From: Thiovibrio sp964588325 | Lineage (GTDB): Bacteria; Desulfobacterota; Desulfobulbia; Desulfobulbales; Desulfurivibrionaceae | Direction of reading: 5' to 3' | DNA: 64,000 nucleotides | Assembly (NCBI GenBank): GCA_964588325.1 | Contig: CAZPOR010000007.1 | Span: forward strand, 135,388 to 199,387 | Part shown: piece after piece, positions 1-8,404 of the stretch | How positions within the stretch are numbered: the first letter of the stretch is position 1 | How the letters are laid out: every line of letters begins with the position of its first letter | Program-made: the position numbers and the translations under genes | Notes under the pieces: model-generated | What the model was told of the DNA's origin: nothing | Database searches by the model: none | Seen by the model: only the letters and a program-made list of their open reading frames with translations

Positions 1-599
1 GCGGTTTCCAGCTCCCCGACGTTGCGGATGACACCGCCGTCCAGCAGGAGCTGCACCCCATGCAGTTGGTGGAGCTTGAGGAATTCATACAGGGCTTTTT
101 GCCATTTTTCCGGCTGGCTGGCCAGATTGGCGGAAAGGTAGCGGTTGAGATGCCGGATGCCGTGCCCGATGGTATTCGGGTCCTTCAGGCTCGGCCCGTA
201 ATCGTAAAACGGCGCGAGATTCAATTCCATGGTTCTTTGCTGCGGTGGCAACCCCGGATTGACAAGCCGCTCCTTGACGGCGAGAAACTCCCGGGCGTTC
301 AGGAGCGACAATGCCTCGCTCTCTTTTTTCATGACAAAAAACCTACAACTGGCTTTCCGGTGGCGGTAGACCACGATTCGCTCCTCCGGCAGACAGAGAA
401 TCTCCTGAACCTTGCGCAAAAACCGCCAGGAACCGGGGAGCGTTTCCGCCTTGCCCTGCTCCGTGCTCCAGGCCTCAAAAGCGAGCAGGACGTCGTTGCG
501 GAGCAGGATGGAGGTTTCCGGCACGGGAATGGAAAAAATGAACTCCAGCAGAAAGGGCGCTTCCTGTTCATCGATGAAATTGCTCAGTGCATCAGCCAT
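1..599 (-). CDS. Sucrose synthase, N-terminal part (cut by window edge)
   Basis: The frame is open from an ATG at 599 to the window edge, giving 199 codons without a stop. The start lies inside the last codons of the upstream sucrose-phosphate synthase gene (8-base overlap), which indicates translational coupling. The visible protein is the non-catalytic N-terminal region; the stretch with DPNTIGHGIRHLNRYLS followed by LYEFLKLHQLHG resembles the block that precedes the GT-B domains of bacterial sucrose synthases. Sucrose synthase reversibly converts sucrose and UDP or ADP to NDP-glucose and fructose in the cytoplasm. The catalytic GT-B domains lie outside the window, so the assignment rests on the N-terminal block and on the partner gene. 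Confidence 0.72.
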   Translation of the reverse strand, partial: MADALSNFIDEQEAPFLLEFIFSIPVPETSILLRNDVLLAFEAWSTEQGKAETLPGSWRFLRKVQEILCLPEERIVVYRHRKASCRFFVMKKESEALSLLNAREFLAVKERLVNPGLPPQQRTMELNLAPFYDYGPSLKDPNTIGHGIRHLNRYLSANLASQPEKWQKALYEFLKLHQLHGVQLLLDGGVIRNVGELET

Positions 600-2781
600 C
601 GCTTTGTCCTCCGATAAAATCGTAATGAAGCATCCCGTCGATGATTCCGGCCGCATATTCTTTTTTGCTGAAAAAGATCCGCCGCATTCCCCTGAGTTCC
701 TCCAATTCCTTGCTGTAATTGGCCACCACCAAGCCGTTGGTGTCCCCCCGGAGCATGGAGGCGTCGTTGCCGGAATCACCGCAGACCATGACAGCGGCCA
801 GGGGGATATTCCATTTGTAGCTGAGATAGCGGATCGCCTTGCCCTTGGAAGCCCGGTAGGGAAGGGTATCGAGAAACTGGCCGTGGGAATAGACGAGATG
901 GTAGCGGATTTTTTTGGTCTGGAGGGTCTGGTGCACCATGGCAAGCAATTCCGGGTCATCCTCCAGGTAGTAGCTGATTTTGAAAGGTTTTTGCTTTTCC
1001 GGTTCCTGTATTTCCAGAAAATCCAGGGTCTTCAATCTTTCCCTGATCTCCTCCGGCCGCCAGCGATAGGCGATATGGCGGTGCCAGCCCTTGTCCGGGG
1101 CCAGGGTTGCGCCATAATAGATTTCCGTTCCCACCGAACAGATGAGAATATCCGGCCGATCCACCGCATGCTCCTCAAGGATATGCATGGTTTTTGCCAG
1201 ACAGCGGCCCGTGGCCACGCCCCAGCAGATATTTCCGGCATTGGCCTTGAGCAGGGCAAGAAGCTCCATCAGGGATTCGTCATCGCCGATCAGGGTATTG
1301 TCGATGTCGCTGATCAGCATGCGGTTTACCGCGGCGAGCCGTTTGCCGATGGCGGTTTTCCTCCCGCTCACTTCGGATTGCAGGACAGCCGGCATCTCGG
1401 TTCTCACTTTCGTAATGGCCGCAAGGGAACGCGTGCAATGCGAGGGCCAGGAATAATGGCGCTGCACCCGGTTGATGCCGTTTTGCGAATACCGCTGCCA
1501 GAGATCCTTGTCCACCAGGATGCTTTTGCAGGCGGAAGCAATCTCCGGGCTGTTGGTGGGGTCGATCAGAATTCCGTTGTCACAGTTGGCAATGATGTCG
1601 GTCGGCCCGCCATCCCGGGTGGCGACAATGGGCAGGCCGCAGGAAGCGGCCTCAATCAGGGTCAGGCCGAAGGGCTCCACCAGGGCGGAATTAACAAAAA
1701 CCCCGTAGCTGTCGGCACAGAGCCGGTACAACTCGGGAACCTCGATGGAAAAATCGTGTTTTTTGGGAATAGCCAGCTTGCCGTACAGGTCGTAACGGTC
1801 CATGAGGAGCAACATTTCGGTGAGCACATTGCGCTCGTTCTCCTCCATCCCGGCAATATCTTTGCGGATGCCGGCAAAGATCGCCAGATTGGCAATGGCC
1901 TGCAGTTCCTTGTCCTCGCCGTAGGCCGTGACCAGCCCGGCAATATTCTTGCGCTGGTCCGGCCGGCAGAGGGCCAGGATAAAAGGTTTTTCCGGGGAAA
2001 CCCAGAAACGGTGGAGTTCGCGGAGCAGCACCACCCTGGCCTGCCTGGTGATTTCATCCCCCGCATCCGCGTCCAACTGGGGGGCATAGTGGGGGTAGAA
2101 GGTTTCCACGTCGATGCCCGGCGGATTCACCTGATACCGGCCCGCCTTGAAATTGGCGTACAGGGAATACTGCTTGTCGATTTCGTGGTTGGTGCTGACG
2201 AAAATCTGCTCGGCATCCTTGATGATCCGATCTTCCACCTGAATACGGTGGTCGATATGGTAGCGATGGTTGATTTCCTCGCCGGACAGTCCTTCTTCAA
2301 GCAACGTCTTTTTCTTGTGGGCTCCCATGGAATGACCGGTGAAGATGAAGGGGGAGCCGAAGATCCGGGCCAATTCGCCGGCAACATAGCCCCCATCGGC
2401 GTAATGCCCGTGGAAAACATCGGGCACCCGGCCGGAAGCCTTGATGAACTTGAGGGTCTTGTCCACCATCTCGTCAAGATGGGGCCAGAGCAATTCCTTG
2501 CGGATGTATTTACGGCCACCGCACTGGATACGAACGATTCTCGCTTTTTCAGAAAGCGGCTCGATGGGACGGGAATAATCGGAAGAAACAGTCTTGTCGG
2601 CAATCAGGCGGGTTACAAGGTCAACCTGGGCAACCTCCGGGTGGGCGGCCAGGGAACGGGCCAGCTCCAGCACATATTTCACCTGGCCGCCCGTATCCGC
2701 ATCGCGCCCAAGCTCCGGCGACGCTCCCCTGATCAAACCGTGGATGCTGAAGAGCTGGAGATACAATCCTGAAGAGTGCAT
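592..2781 (-). CDS. Sucrose-phosphate synthase with C-terminal HAD phosphatase-like domain
   Basis: A 729-residue cytoplasmic enzyme that should join NDP-glucose and fructose 6-phosphate. The N-terminal GT-B half has the GRDADTGGQVKYVLELA loop (about residues 26-42) and HGHYADGGYVAGELA (about 124-138). The second GT-B half has the retaining glycosyltransferase motif EPFGLTLIEAASCGLPI (369-385). From about residue 488 a HAD-type domain begins with SDIDNTLIGD (491-500), as in sucrose-phosphatase, so the protein may also carry the dephosphorylating step or a regulatory remnant of it. The ATG at 2781 has a strong GGGAGG ribosome site six bases upstream. It forms an operon with the sucrose synthase gene it overlaps, pointing to sucrose made as a compatible solute or storage sugar. 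Confidence 0.93.
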   Translation of the reverse strand: MHSSGLYLQLFSIHGLIRGASPELGRDADTGGQVKYVLELARSLAAHPEVAQVDLVTRLIADKTVSSDYSRPIEPLSEKARIVRIQCGGRKYIRKELLWPHLDEMVDKTLKFIKASGRVPDVFHGHYADGGYVAGELARIFGSPFIFTGHSMGAHKKKTLLEEGLSGEEINHRYHIDHRIQVEDRIIKDAEQIFVSTNHEIDKQYSLYANFKAGRYQVNPPGIDVETFYPHYAPQLDADAGDEITRQARVVLLRELHRFWVSPEKPFILALCRPDQRKNIAGLVTAYGEDKELQAIANLAIFAGIRKDIAGMEENERNVLTEMLLLMDRYDLYGKLAIPKKHDFSIEVPELYRLCADSYGVFVNSALVEPFGLTLIEAASCGLPIVATRDGGPTDIIANCDNGILIDPTNSPEIASACKSILVDKDLWQRYSQNGINRVQRHYSWPSHCTRSLAAITKVRTEMPAVLQSEVSGRKTAIGKRLAAVNRMLISDIDNTLIGDDESLMELLALLKANAGNICWGVATGRCLAKTMHILEEHAVDRPDILICSVGTEIYYGATLAPDKGWHRHIAYRWRPEEIRERLKTLDFLEIQEPEKQKPFKISYYLEDDPELLAMVHQTLQTKKIRYHLVYSHGQFLDTLPYRASKGKAIRYLSYKWNIPLAAVMVCGDSGNDASMLRGDTNGLVVANYSKELEELRGMRRIFFSKKEYAAGIIDGMLHYDFIGGQSDG

Positions 2782-3105
2782 GCATTACCTCCCAGTCATA
2801 CATTTCGCAGCTATCCAGCAACCGGACAGATCCTCCATTTTTCACGTTACATTGGATAGCCGCATGAGTTGTTGCACAATGGACTCGTTGTGTCATGGAG
2901 CCTACAGGCTAACAGGAAAGAAAAAAAAATTCATGCAAGGGGGCAGGGAAGACGCGCGCTACTGCTTGATATTACAGGGGAAATAAAAATAATTTTTTTT
3001 CCAAAACCCCCTCTTTCGCCCACCTCTTTGGGCGTTATTCAGGTGCCGGAACGTTGCCCCCCACCGGGATTTCGGCAGGGGGGACGTTCCGGCACCGAAA
3101 TGGGG
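2782..3105. other. Intergenic region without a gene
   Basis: About 320 bases between the start of the sucrose operon and the end of the MBL nuclease gene. It holds the Shine-Dalgarno of the sucrose-phosphate synthase gene, a T-rich tract near 2991-3000 and a long hairpin at 3042-3096. No convincing coding frame or strong promoter was recognised; open frames here only extend antisense frames of neighbours. Confidence 0.6.
3042..3096 (-). terminator. Strong GC-rich hairpin after the MBL nuclease gene
   Basis: Arms GGTGCCGGAACGT and ACGTTCCGGCACC are perfectly complementary and continue inward through a C-run and a G-run. It starts about 10 bases after the stop of the nuclease gene. There is no clean U-tract at the immediate 3' end, so it may be a transcript-end stabiliser or a weak terminator. 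Confidence 0.55.
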
Positions 3106-4515
3106 CTATACCTCAAAGGCCTGGTGGGGCTCCGGGATCTCCACCAGCGGGAAACCGAGCTCCGTGCGCAACCCCTCGGCCAGGACGTTGGCGGCCTCCT
3201 CCTCACCATGCACCACAAAGGTGCGGGTTGGTTTCTTGCGCATGGCCCCGGCCCAAGCCAGCAGCCCATCCCGGTCGGCATGGCCGCTGAAGCCGGTCAG
3301 GGTTTCCACCTTGGCCTTGAGCGGAAATTCCTCGCCAAAGATCCGCACCGTTTCCTGCCCTTCGACAATCTTGCGCCCCAGGGTATTGGGCGCCTGCCAG
3401 CCGGTGACCAGAATGGTGTTTTTCTTGTCGCCGATGCGGCTGCGCAGATGATGCAGGATGCGGCCGCCCTCCATCATGCCGCTAGCGCTGATGATGATGG
3501 CCGGTTCCCGCAAAAAATTCAGCTCCTTGGAATCTTCCACGGTCTGGGTGTAGCGCAGGGTGTCAAAGCCGAAGGGATTGCTGTGGTTGTCCTTGAGGAG
3601 AAATTCCCGAATCTCGCTGTCGTAGGTCTCGGGATGCAGCCGGAAGATATCCGTTACCCGGGTGGCCAGCGGGCTGTCCACATAGATGGGGAGATTTGGG
3701 ATATCGCGCTGCAAAAACAGCCGGTGCAGGGCATAGACCAGTTGCTGGGTCCGGCCCACGGCAAAGGCGGGAATCAAGAGCGTCCCGCCCCGCTTGTAGG
3801 TCTCATTGACAATCCGCTCCAATTCCTTTTCCGACTCCGGGTACGGCGGATGCTGACGGTTGCCGTAGGTGGACTCCATGATGAGGATATCCGCGCCCTC
3901 GCTCAACACGGCCGGATCATTGATGATGGGGATGCCGCTGCGCCCGATATCCCCGCTGAAAACAAGGCGGAGATCGCGATTCTTCTCCTGATCGTGGATA
4001 TCGAGAATCACGTTGGCGCTGCCCATCATATGCCCCGCATCCACCAGGGTCAGATGCACACCGGGCAGGATCTCCCGCTTGCGGTTATAACTGATGCCAA
4101 CGAACTGATCCATGGCCGCCACCACATCCTCCTTGGTGTAGAGGGGCTCAAACTCCTTTTGCCGGTTCTTTTTGCGAAACTTATTGACGAAAGCCACATC
4201 CTGCTCCTGGATGTGCGCGGCATCCATGAGCATCACCGCGCAGAGGTCGCGGGTGGCCGAGGTGCAGATGATGTCACCGCTGAACCCTTTCTTGACCAGA
4301 CAGGGGATATTGCCGGAGTGGTCGATGTGGGCATGGGAAAGAATCAGGCAGTCAAGATCCTTGCCCGCGCAAAAGCCGGTGCGGTTGAGCTCGAAAGCCT
4401 CCTTGCGCTTGCCCTGGAACAGGCCGCAATCAAGGAGGATGCGCTTGCCGTTGACCTCAAGCAGGTGCTGCGAGCCGGTAACGGTTTTCGCCGCGCCGTG
4501 GAAGGTAATTTTCAT
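3106..4515 (-). CDS. MBL-fold beta-CASP ribonuclease-like protein
   Basis: A 469-residue metallo-beta-lactamase-fold hydrolase of the beta-CASP/RMMBL group, which acts on RNA or nucleic-acid phosphodiesters in the cytoplasm. The metal site HAHIDHSG is at about residues 61-68, followed by GHMMGSANVI, the FSGDIGR motif and the beta-CASP motif ESTYGNR. FSGHADRDGL near the C-terminus is the RMMBL signature. The ATG at 4515 is chosen over an upstream in-frame ATG at 4596 because it has an AAGGGAG ribosome site and begins directly with the conserved MKITFHGAAKTVTGS strand. It is a monocistronic gene followed by a long hairpin. The natural substrate cannot be read from the sequence. Confidence 0.9.
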   Translation of the reverse strand: MKITFHGAAKTVTGSQHLLEVNGKRILLDCGLFQGKRKEAFELNRTGFCAGKDLDCLILSHAHIDHSGNIPCLVKKGFSGDIICTSATRDLCAVMLMDAAHIQEQDVAFVNKFRKKNRQKEFEPLYTKEDVVAAMDQFVGISYNRKREILPGVHLTLVDAGHMMGSANVILDIHDQEKNRDLRLVFSGDIGRSGIPIINDPAVLSEGADILIMESTYGNRQHPPYPESEKELERIVNETYKRGGTLLIPAFAVGRTQQLVYALHRLFLQRDIPNLPIYVDSPLATRVTDIFRLHPETYDSEIREFLLKDNHSNPFGFDTLRYTQTVEDSKELNFLREPAIIISASGMMEGGRILHHLRSRIGDKKNTILVTGWQAPNTLGRKIVEGQETVRIFGEEFPLKAKVETLTGFSGHADRDGLLAWAGAMRKKPTRTFVVHGEEEAANVLAEGLRTELGFPLVEIPEPHQAFEV

Positions 4516-4946
4516 GGTGGTGCTCCCTTGTTGATTGATGTGCTTTGATTTCAGCATACAAAACCGGCGGGGGAAACAGAAGAAAAGATTTGGCACGCAT
4601 GGCCTTGGCGAGGCCCAGGCAACGAACCATTCCGCTCGTTACCCAAACCTGACTTTTCCCAGCCCGCCTGAAACGAACATAGTTCTTGAATTACTCCATG
4701 TTGTCAGGTAGACAGATACTATCCGGCTCTTCGTAGCAGGAATACCATGGCTTGCCCGACAATACCCCATATGGGGGCATAGTCCGCAAGCCGGACAGAA
4801 GAACGAAACCCGGCGTTTGAACGACAACATCTTCCACAACTCGACTGAAAATTGTTGGGTTTCGCAGGGCTCTGGCCAACGGACGGGCCCGAGGCCCCAG
4901 CCTCGGATTGCCCAATTTTCTTATACCGCAGAACGGAGGTGCTGAC
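4516..4946. other. Intergenic repeat-bearing region
   Basis: About 430 bases without a convincing gene. It contains a REP-like unit (4797-4873) matching one downstream at 5540-5620. Short open frames on the minus strand run through the repeat, have no ribosome sites and are judged non-coding. Confidence 0.6.
4797..4873. repeat. REP/BIME-like dispersed repeat, copy 1
   Basis: Carries GAACGAAACCCGGCGTTT, then CAACATC and CACAACTCGACTGAAAATTG, and ends GGGTTTCGCAGGGCTCT. The second copy at about 5546-5620 matches it with few substitutions. The ends CGAAACCCG and CGGGTTTCG (one mismatch here) are complementary, so the unit can fold. Confidence 0.75.
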
Positions 4947-5135
4947 ATGTTTGATTGCATGGTCAATTATTTGGTCAAACAATGGGGTGCGTGGCTGCTC
5001 TGGCTCATCATAGCGCTCGTCGTAGGATATCTTGCCGGGGGCTGGTGGGGAATTCTCTGCGGGTTTGGCGTGTGGGTGCTGAGCGCACTTGGCTTTGCGG
5101 CTTGGAATTGCTCAAAACAGGGTCCCACGCACTAA
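4947..5135 (+). CDS. Small two-helix membrane protein, function unknown
   Basis: A 62-residue protein starting at the ATG at 4947, preceded by ACGGAGGT seven bases upstream; an in-frame ATG at 4908 has no such site. Residues about 13-30 (WLLWLIIALVVGYLAGG) and about 35-52 (ILCGFGVWVLSALGFAAW) form two hydrophobic helices separated by a Gly-Trp hinge, with a polar C-terminus containing one Cys. It is flanked by repeats on both sides and has no co-transcribed neighbour. No family was recognised. The strong ribosome site supports a real gene. Confidence 0.6.
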   Translation: MFDCMVNYLVKQWGAWLLWLIIALVVGYLAGGWWGILCGFGVWVLSALGFAAWNCSKQGPTH

Positions 5136-5145
5136 TTTTATATAC

Positions 5146-5199
5146 GGGGACATAATGCCTATTTCTCTTAAAAACAAACCGTAATGAGTATTATGTCCC
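5146..5199. repeat. Palindromic element with GGGGACATAAT arms
   Basis: Perfect 11-base inverted arms GGGGACATAAT and ATTATGTCCCC enclose about 30 bases of A-rich sequence. Such units occur in many proteobacterial genomes near REP-associated tyrosine transposases (from memory); no transposase is visible in this window. Confidence 0.65.
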
Positions 5200-5238
5200 C
5201 GGAATAGCCTGAACATTGGCCATAAAGAGAAGATATGC

Positions 5239-5502
5239 GTGGGTGACTTAAGAAAAAAATTTCAGCAAAACCTAGATGAAATTGCTGCAGACTTTATCAA
5301 TCTCTACCGCCTTGAGTTCAAGCGTGAAGTCGATCATCTAAGTGACCCGTTGGCGCGATGGTTGGATTTTCGAATGCGCTATATCGATCCGGTGCCACGA
5401 TACATATTGCTATCGAATAAGTTCCCGGAAAGCAACCTTCCACCCGCTGTTGCGAGCGGCCTCACTAAAAGGTCGGGTTCAAGCTCTCCCCGTCTCATGT
5501 GA
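5239..5502 (+). CDS. Hypothetical protein, probably 3'-truncated gene
   Basis: An 87-residue frame starting at GTG (5239) behind an AAGAGAAG ribosome-site-like stretch. Residues 1-60 look like ordinary soluble protein (charged helix with LDEIAADFINLYRLEF, then DPLARWLDFRMRYIDP). The last 20 residues are low complexity and run into REP-like sequence (AGGTCGGGTTCAAGCTCTCCCCG near 5470), so the natural 3' end was probably replaced by repeat sequence. No family was recognised. It could be a gene remnant. Confidence 0.4.
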   Translation: MGDLRKKFQQNLDEIAADFINLYRLEFKREVDHLSDPLARWLDFRMRYIDPVPRYILLSNKFPESNLPPAVASGLTKRSGSSSPRLM

Positions 5503-5529
5503 TGGTAGCTAACCACCACAACTTTTAAG

Positions 5530-5640
5530 ATACAAGGTCGGGTAGAGGAACGAAACCCGACGTTTAAACGGCAACATCATCCACAGCTCGACTGAAAATT
5601 GTCGGGTTTCGCTTTGCTCTCCCCGACCTACGAAATACGA
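5530..5640. repeat. REP/BIME-like repeat cluster, copy 2
   Basis: Contains GGTCGGGTAGAGGAACGAAACCCGAC (a hairpin) and, about 60 bases on, GTCGGGTTTCGCTTTGCTCTCCCCGACC (a second hairpin). The core between them repeats the 4797-4873 unit. Two inverted REP-like hairpins around a conserved linker is the classic BIME layout. Confidence 0.75.
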
Positions 5641-5678
5641 CCTGCGAATCGTTACCCCATACCCATGTCAGAATACCC

Positions 5679-6863
5679 TCAACCCGCAAAGGAGATCGTC
5701 CTGGTCCGGATCACCCCCGAATGCGCTTCGATCTCCGCCACCAGCGCCTGCGGGATCTCCGACTCCAGGTCGATGATGTTGTAGCCGATGGCGCCGTTGG
5801 ACTCGTTGAGATAGCTGGAGATATTGATGCCCCTGGCGCCGATGGCGTGGGAGGCAAAGCCGATCATACCCGGAATGTCGCGGTTGATCATGATGAAGCG
5901 GGTGTGCACGTTAGCGGCGGGCACCAGTTCGGCGGAGGGAAAATTGACGCTGTGGGTAATGGCGCCGTACTCCAGATAGCCGCGTAGCTCCAGGGCGGCC
6001 ATGCAGGCGCATTGCTCCTCCGACTCCTCGGTGCTGGCCCCCAGATGCGGGGTGACGATGATCCGCGGATGCCCGAGGGTGGCGAGGGAGGGGAAATCAG
6101 TGATGTAGGCACCCAGCCGGCCGCTGGCCAGGGCGGCAAGCACCGCCTGTTCGTCGACAATGGGGCCCCGCGCATAGTTGATCAGGATCGCTCCCGCAGG
6201 CAGTCGCTTGAGCAGCTCTTCGTTCACCATCCCCCTGGTTTTCTCGTTGAGCGGGGTGTGCACCGTGAGGATCTCGCTCTTGCCCACCATTTCATACAGG
6301 GAACGAGACAGGGCGACCTCCGGGGAAAGATGGTGGATGTTCTCCAGGGCCGGGATGGGATCAAAACCGACCACCCGCATCTGCCGGGTGATGCCGCCAT
6401 TGGCCACCCGGATGCCGATCTTCCCCAGACCCAGGACGCCCAGGGTTTTCCCGGCCAGCTCAAATCCCTTGAAGGCGGATTTCTCCTGCTCGATGCGGCT
6501 GGCAATCTCCTGGTCGGTCAGGCCGGCCAGCCCCTGGGCAAAGGCGAAGCTGCGATGGATATTGCGCGCCTGGATTCCCAGCATGACGAAGACCAGCTCG
6601 GCCACCGCGTTGGCATTGGCGCCGGGGGTGTTGAAGATGCAGATCCCCTGCTCGCTGGCCTTGGCCACCGTGATGGTGTTGACCCCGGCCCCAGCCCGGG
6701 CCACGGCGAGCAGCGAGGGATAGTCCGCCGTATCCACCTTGGCGCTGCGCACCAGGATGCCGTGCGGGTCCGGCTCGTCCGCGCTTACGGCAAACCGCTC
6801 CGCAAGAAGGGCCAACCCCTCCGGGGCAAGTTTATTGAGCACCTTGATCCGGTAACCTGCCAT
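5679..6863 (-). CDS. serA: D-3-phosphoglycerate dehydrogenase (short form, C-terminal ACT domain)
   Basis: A 394-residue NAD-dependent dehydrogenase catalysing the first step of serine synthesis from 3-phosphoglycerate. Visible features in order: N-terminal substrate lobe; NTPGANANAVAELVF; the nucleotide-binding GVLGLGKIG (about 143-151); the catalytic Arg in NYARGPIVDE; the catalytic His in TPHLGAST; and an ACT-like tail from about residue 320 (MINRDIPGMIGFASHAIGA). ACT tails usually bind serine for feedback control. The start at 6863 has AAGGAGGGCG just upstream; an in-frame ATG at 6896 does not. It lies downstream of the terminator of the diguanylate cyclase gene. Confidence 0.9.
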   Translation of the reverse strand: MAGYRIKVLNKLAPEGLALLAERFAVSADEPDPHGILVRSAKVDTADYPSLLAVARAGAGVNTITVAKASEQGICIFNTPGANANAVAELVFVMLGIQARNIHRSFAFAQGLAGLTDQEIASRIEQEKSAFKGFELAGKTLGVLGLGKIGIRVANGGITRQMRVVGFDPIPALENIHHLSPEVALSRSLYEMVGKSEILTVHTPLNEKTRGMVNEELLKRLPAGAILINYARGPIVDEQAVLAALASGRLGAYITDFPSLATLGHPRIIVTPHLGASTEESEEQCACMAALELRGYLEYGAITHSVNFPSAELVPAANVHTRFIMINRDIPGMIGFASHAIGARGINISSYLNESNGAIGYNIIDLESEIPQALVAEIEAHSGVIRTRTISFAG

Positions 6864-6896
6864 AACGCCCTCCTTGTCTGCCCGGTGAAACACCAA

Positions 6897-6963
6897 TAAA
6901 AAAAGGCCATGGCTGATTGTAGCAGATTTCTCCTCTGCTCCAATCAGCCATGGCCTGATTTTT
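6897..6963 (-). terminator. Rho-independent terminator of the diguanylate cyclase gene
   Basis: Perfect 16-base arms AGGCCATGGCTGATTG (6904-6919) and CAATCAGCCATGGCCT (6941-6956). On the minus strand the stem is followed by a run of T. It also has T's on the other side, so it could work in both directions. Confidence 0.88.
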
Positions 6964-6993
6964 ACAATTATTGTTCCGGTTTTTTGCAGAGCG

Positions 6994-8025
6994 TTACGCT
7001 TCCTCCACGCACACCCGGCAACGCCCGGCTTTTTTCGCCTGGTAGAGCACCTCGTCGGCCCGTTGCAGCCACTCGTCCTTGCTCATTTCCGGACTCCACT
7101 GGACAAGACCGATGCTCACTCCCAGCCTGCTGCCATCCGTGGCATTGAGCTCGAGGCCATCGACGGCGGCGCAGAGCCGCTCGGCCAACAACCTGGCCGG
7201 ATCAAGGGCGGTATCCGGCAAGACCAGGACAAACTCGTCCCCGCCCATGCGCACCAGAAGATCGCTGTTGCGCACCATCCCAGTCAAGGTCTTGGCCACC
7301 ATCTGCAAGGCGTTATCCCCGGCGGCATGTCCCAAAGTGTCATTGATCTGCTTGAAATGATCCAAATCCATGCTGGCCACGGTAATGGGCCGTCCATGGC
7401 GACGGGCGGTTTCCAGCATGGATCCGATGCGTTCCTCAAAGACCCTGCGGTTGTCAAGACCGGTGAGCATATCCCTCCTGGCCTGGGCAAACAGATCCTC
7501 ATACATAAGGGCGCGCTGCAGGGGCTCCCCCAGAATCTCCAGCGCGTCCCGAAGGATCTTGGCCTCCTCTGCTTCAATGCAGGTTCCCCGGCGCAGCAGC
7601 ATCAGGCATGCCTCGTTGGCGGCAGCAGGGTCAGCGCCGAAGGACATCTGCCATTGCTGCACGAAAAACGGCCCCCACTCGCAGCAGGTGCCATCCAACT
7701 GACAATCGATCTTCTCAAACACCTCTTCGGCGGTCTGCATGGCAAGACGCCGGTCCGGCCCGTGGCAGGAACAGATAATATGCACCCGGCTCCGGTCAAG
7801 GCTGCGATAGGCGATCAGATCGTGCTCGACCAAAGGCATCAACCACACGGAAAAAGCCTCGATCATGCCCTGCAGGTCGGTGGCGCCGGCCAGTCTGGCG
7901 TGCAACTCGTTGACCTGTTTCAGCCACTCCGATTGACGGCGGTAGCGATCAAGCTCCACCATCAGATGGTCGAGGTTCATCGGCCCTATGTTTTCCCGGT
8001 CGGAGAGAGAGATTGCGGTATTCAT
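6994..8025 (-). CDS. Diguanylate cyclase (GGDEF domain)
   Basis: A 343-residue protein predicted to make cyclic di-GMP from two GTP. The C-terminal domain (about 180-343) has DMLTGLDNRR at its start and the catalytic RMGGDEF (GGDEF at 261-265). RNSD at 252-255 lies exactly five residues before it, matching the allosteric inhibitory RxxD site. The N-terminal 170 residues have no transmembrane segment and contain several Cys (CSCHGP, CQLDGTCCEW), so a cytoplasmic sensory domain, perhaps redox or metal responsive, is possible but not recognised. The ATG at 8025 is preferred over 8043 because AAAGGAG lies eight bases upstream. It is a single gene closed by a clear terminator. Confidence 0.9.
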   Translation of the reverse strand: MNTAISLSDRENIGPMNLDHLMVELDRYRRQSEWLKQVNELHARLAGATDLQGMIEAFSVWLMPLVEHDLIAYRSLDRSRVHIICSCHGPDRRLAMQTAEEVFEKIDCQLDGTCCEWGPFFVQQWQMSFGADPAAANEACLMLLRRGTCIEAEEAKILRDALEILGEPLQRALMYEDLFAQARRDMLTGLDNRRVFEERIGSMLETARRHGRPITVASMDLDHFKQINDTLGHAAGDNALQMVAKTLTGMVRNSDLLVRMGGDEFVLVLPDTALDPARLLAERLCAAVDGLELNATDGSRLGVSIGLVQWSPEMSKDEWLQRADEVLYQAKKAGRCRVCVEEA

Positions 8026-8404
8026 TGCAACGGCTCCTTTCATTGGAAATGATTGTTTGTCCAGAATCTATGCCATTTTCATGCCAGACCTTTACAACCT
8101 TTTCCCAAAGCGGTTTCCCAGACACCCCCCCTGCGGACAACACCATATATCTACTTGAAACAACAACAAAAAACAAAAAAACACAGCATGCCGTCCGGGC
8201 TCCGGCAAAAACTCACCCCCAAGCGCACACGGAATTTTTTTCCCTCCCACGCTGTCGGTTCGTTGACACCCGGCCGGCCTTGCCGCCATCTTCACGACAC
8301 TTTGTTTCGCACCCGCGCAATCGTTTCCTTGCATCTGCACACCAAGGGGATATCATGCACAAAACAACCCCACCCGGTTCATGCCAGGGAGTACCCCCGC
8401 ACCC
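8026..8404. other. Divergent intergenic region between the cyclase gene and dinB
   Basis: About 380 bases. It includes an A-rich stretch (8158-8185) and TTGACA at 8264 with no good -10 at standard spacing. No palindromic SOS-type operator could be identified. A short frame starting at ATG 8355 after AAGGGGATATC overlaps dinB in another frame and is not called. Confidence 0.5.

Noticed and set aside
412..2772. 786-codon open frame on the plus strand
   Set aside because: It is antisense to the sucrose-phosphate synthase gene, lacks a recognisable domain and arises from GC-rich codon bias.
4639..4982. Short minus-strand frames in the repeat region
   Set aside because: They run through REP-type DNA, overlap each other and have no ribosome sites.
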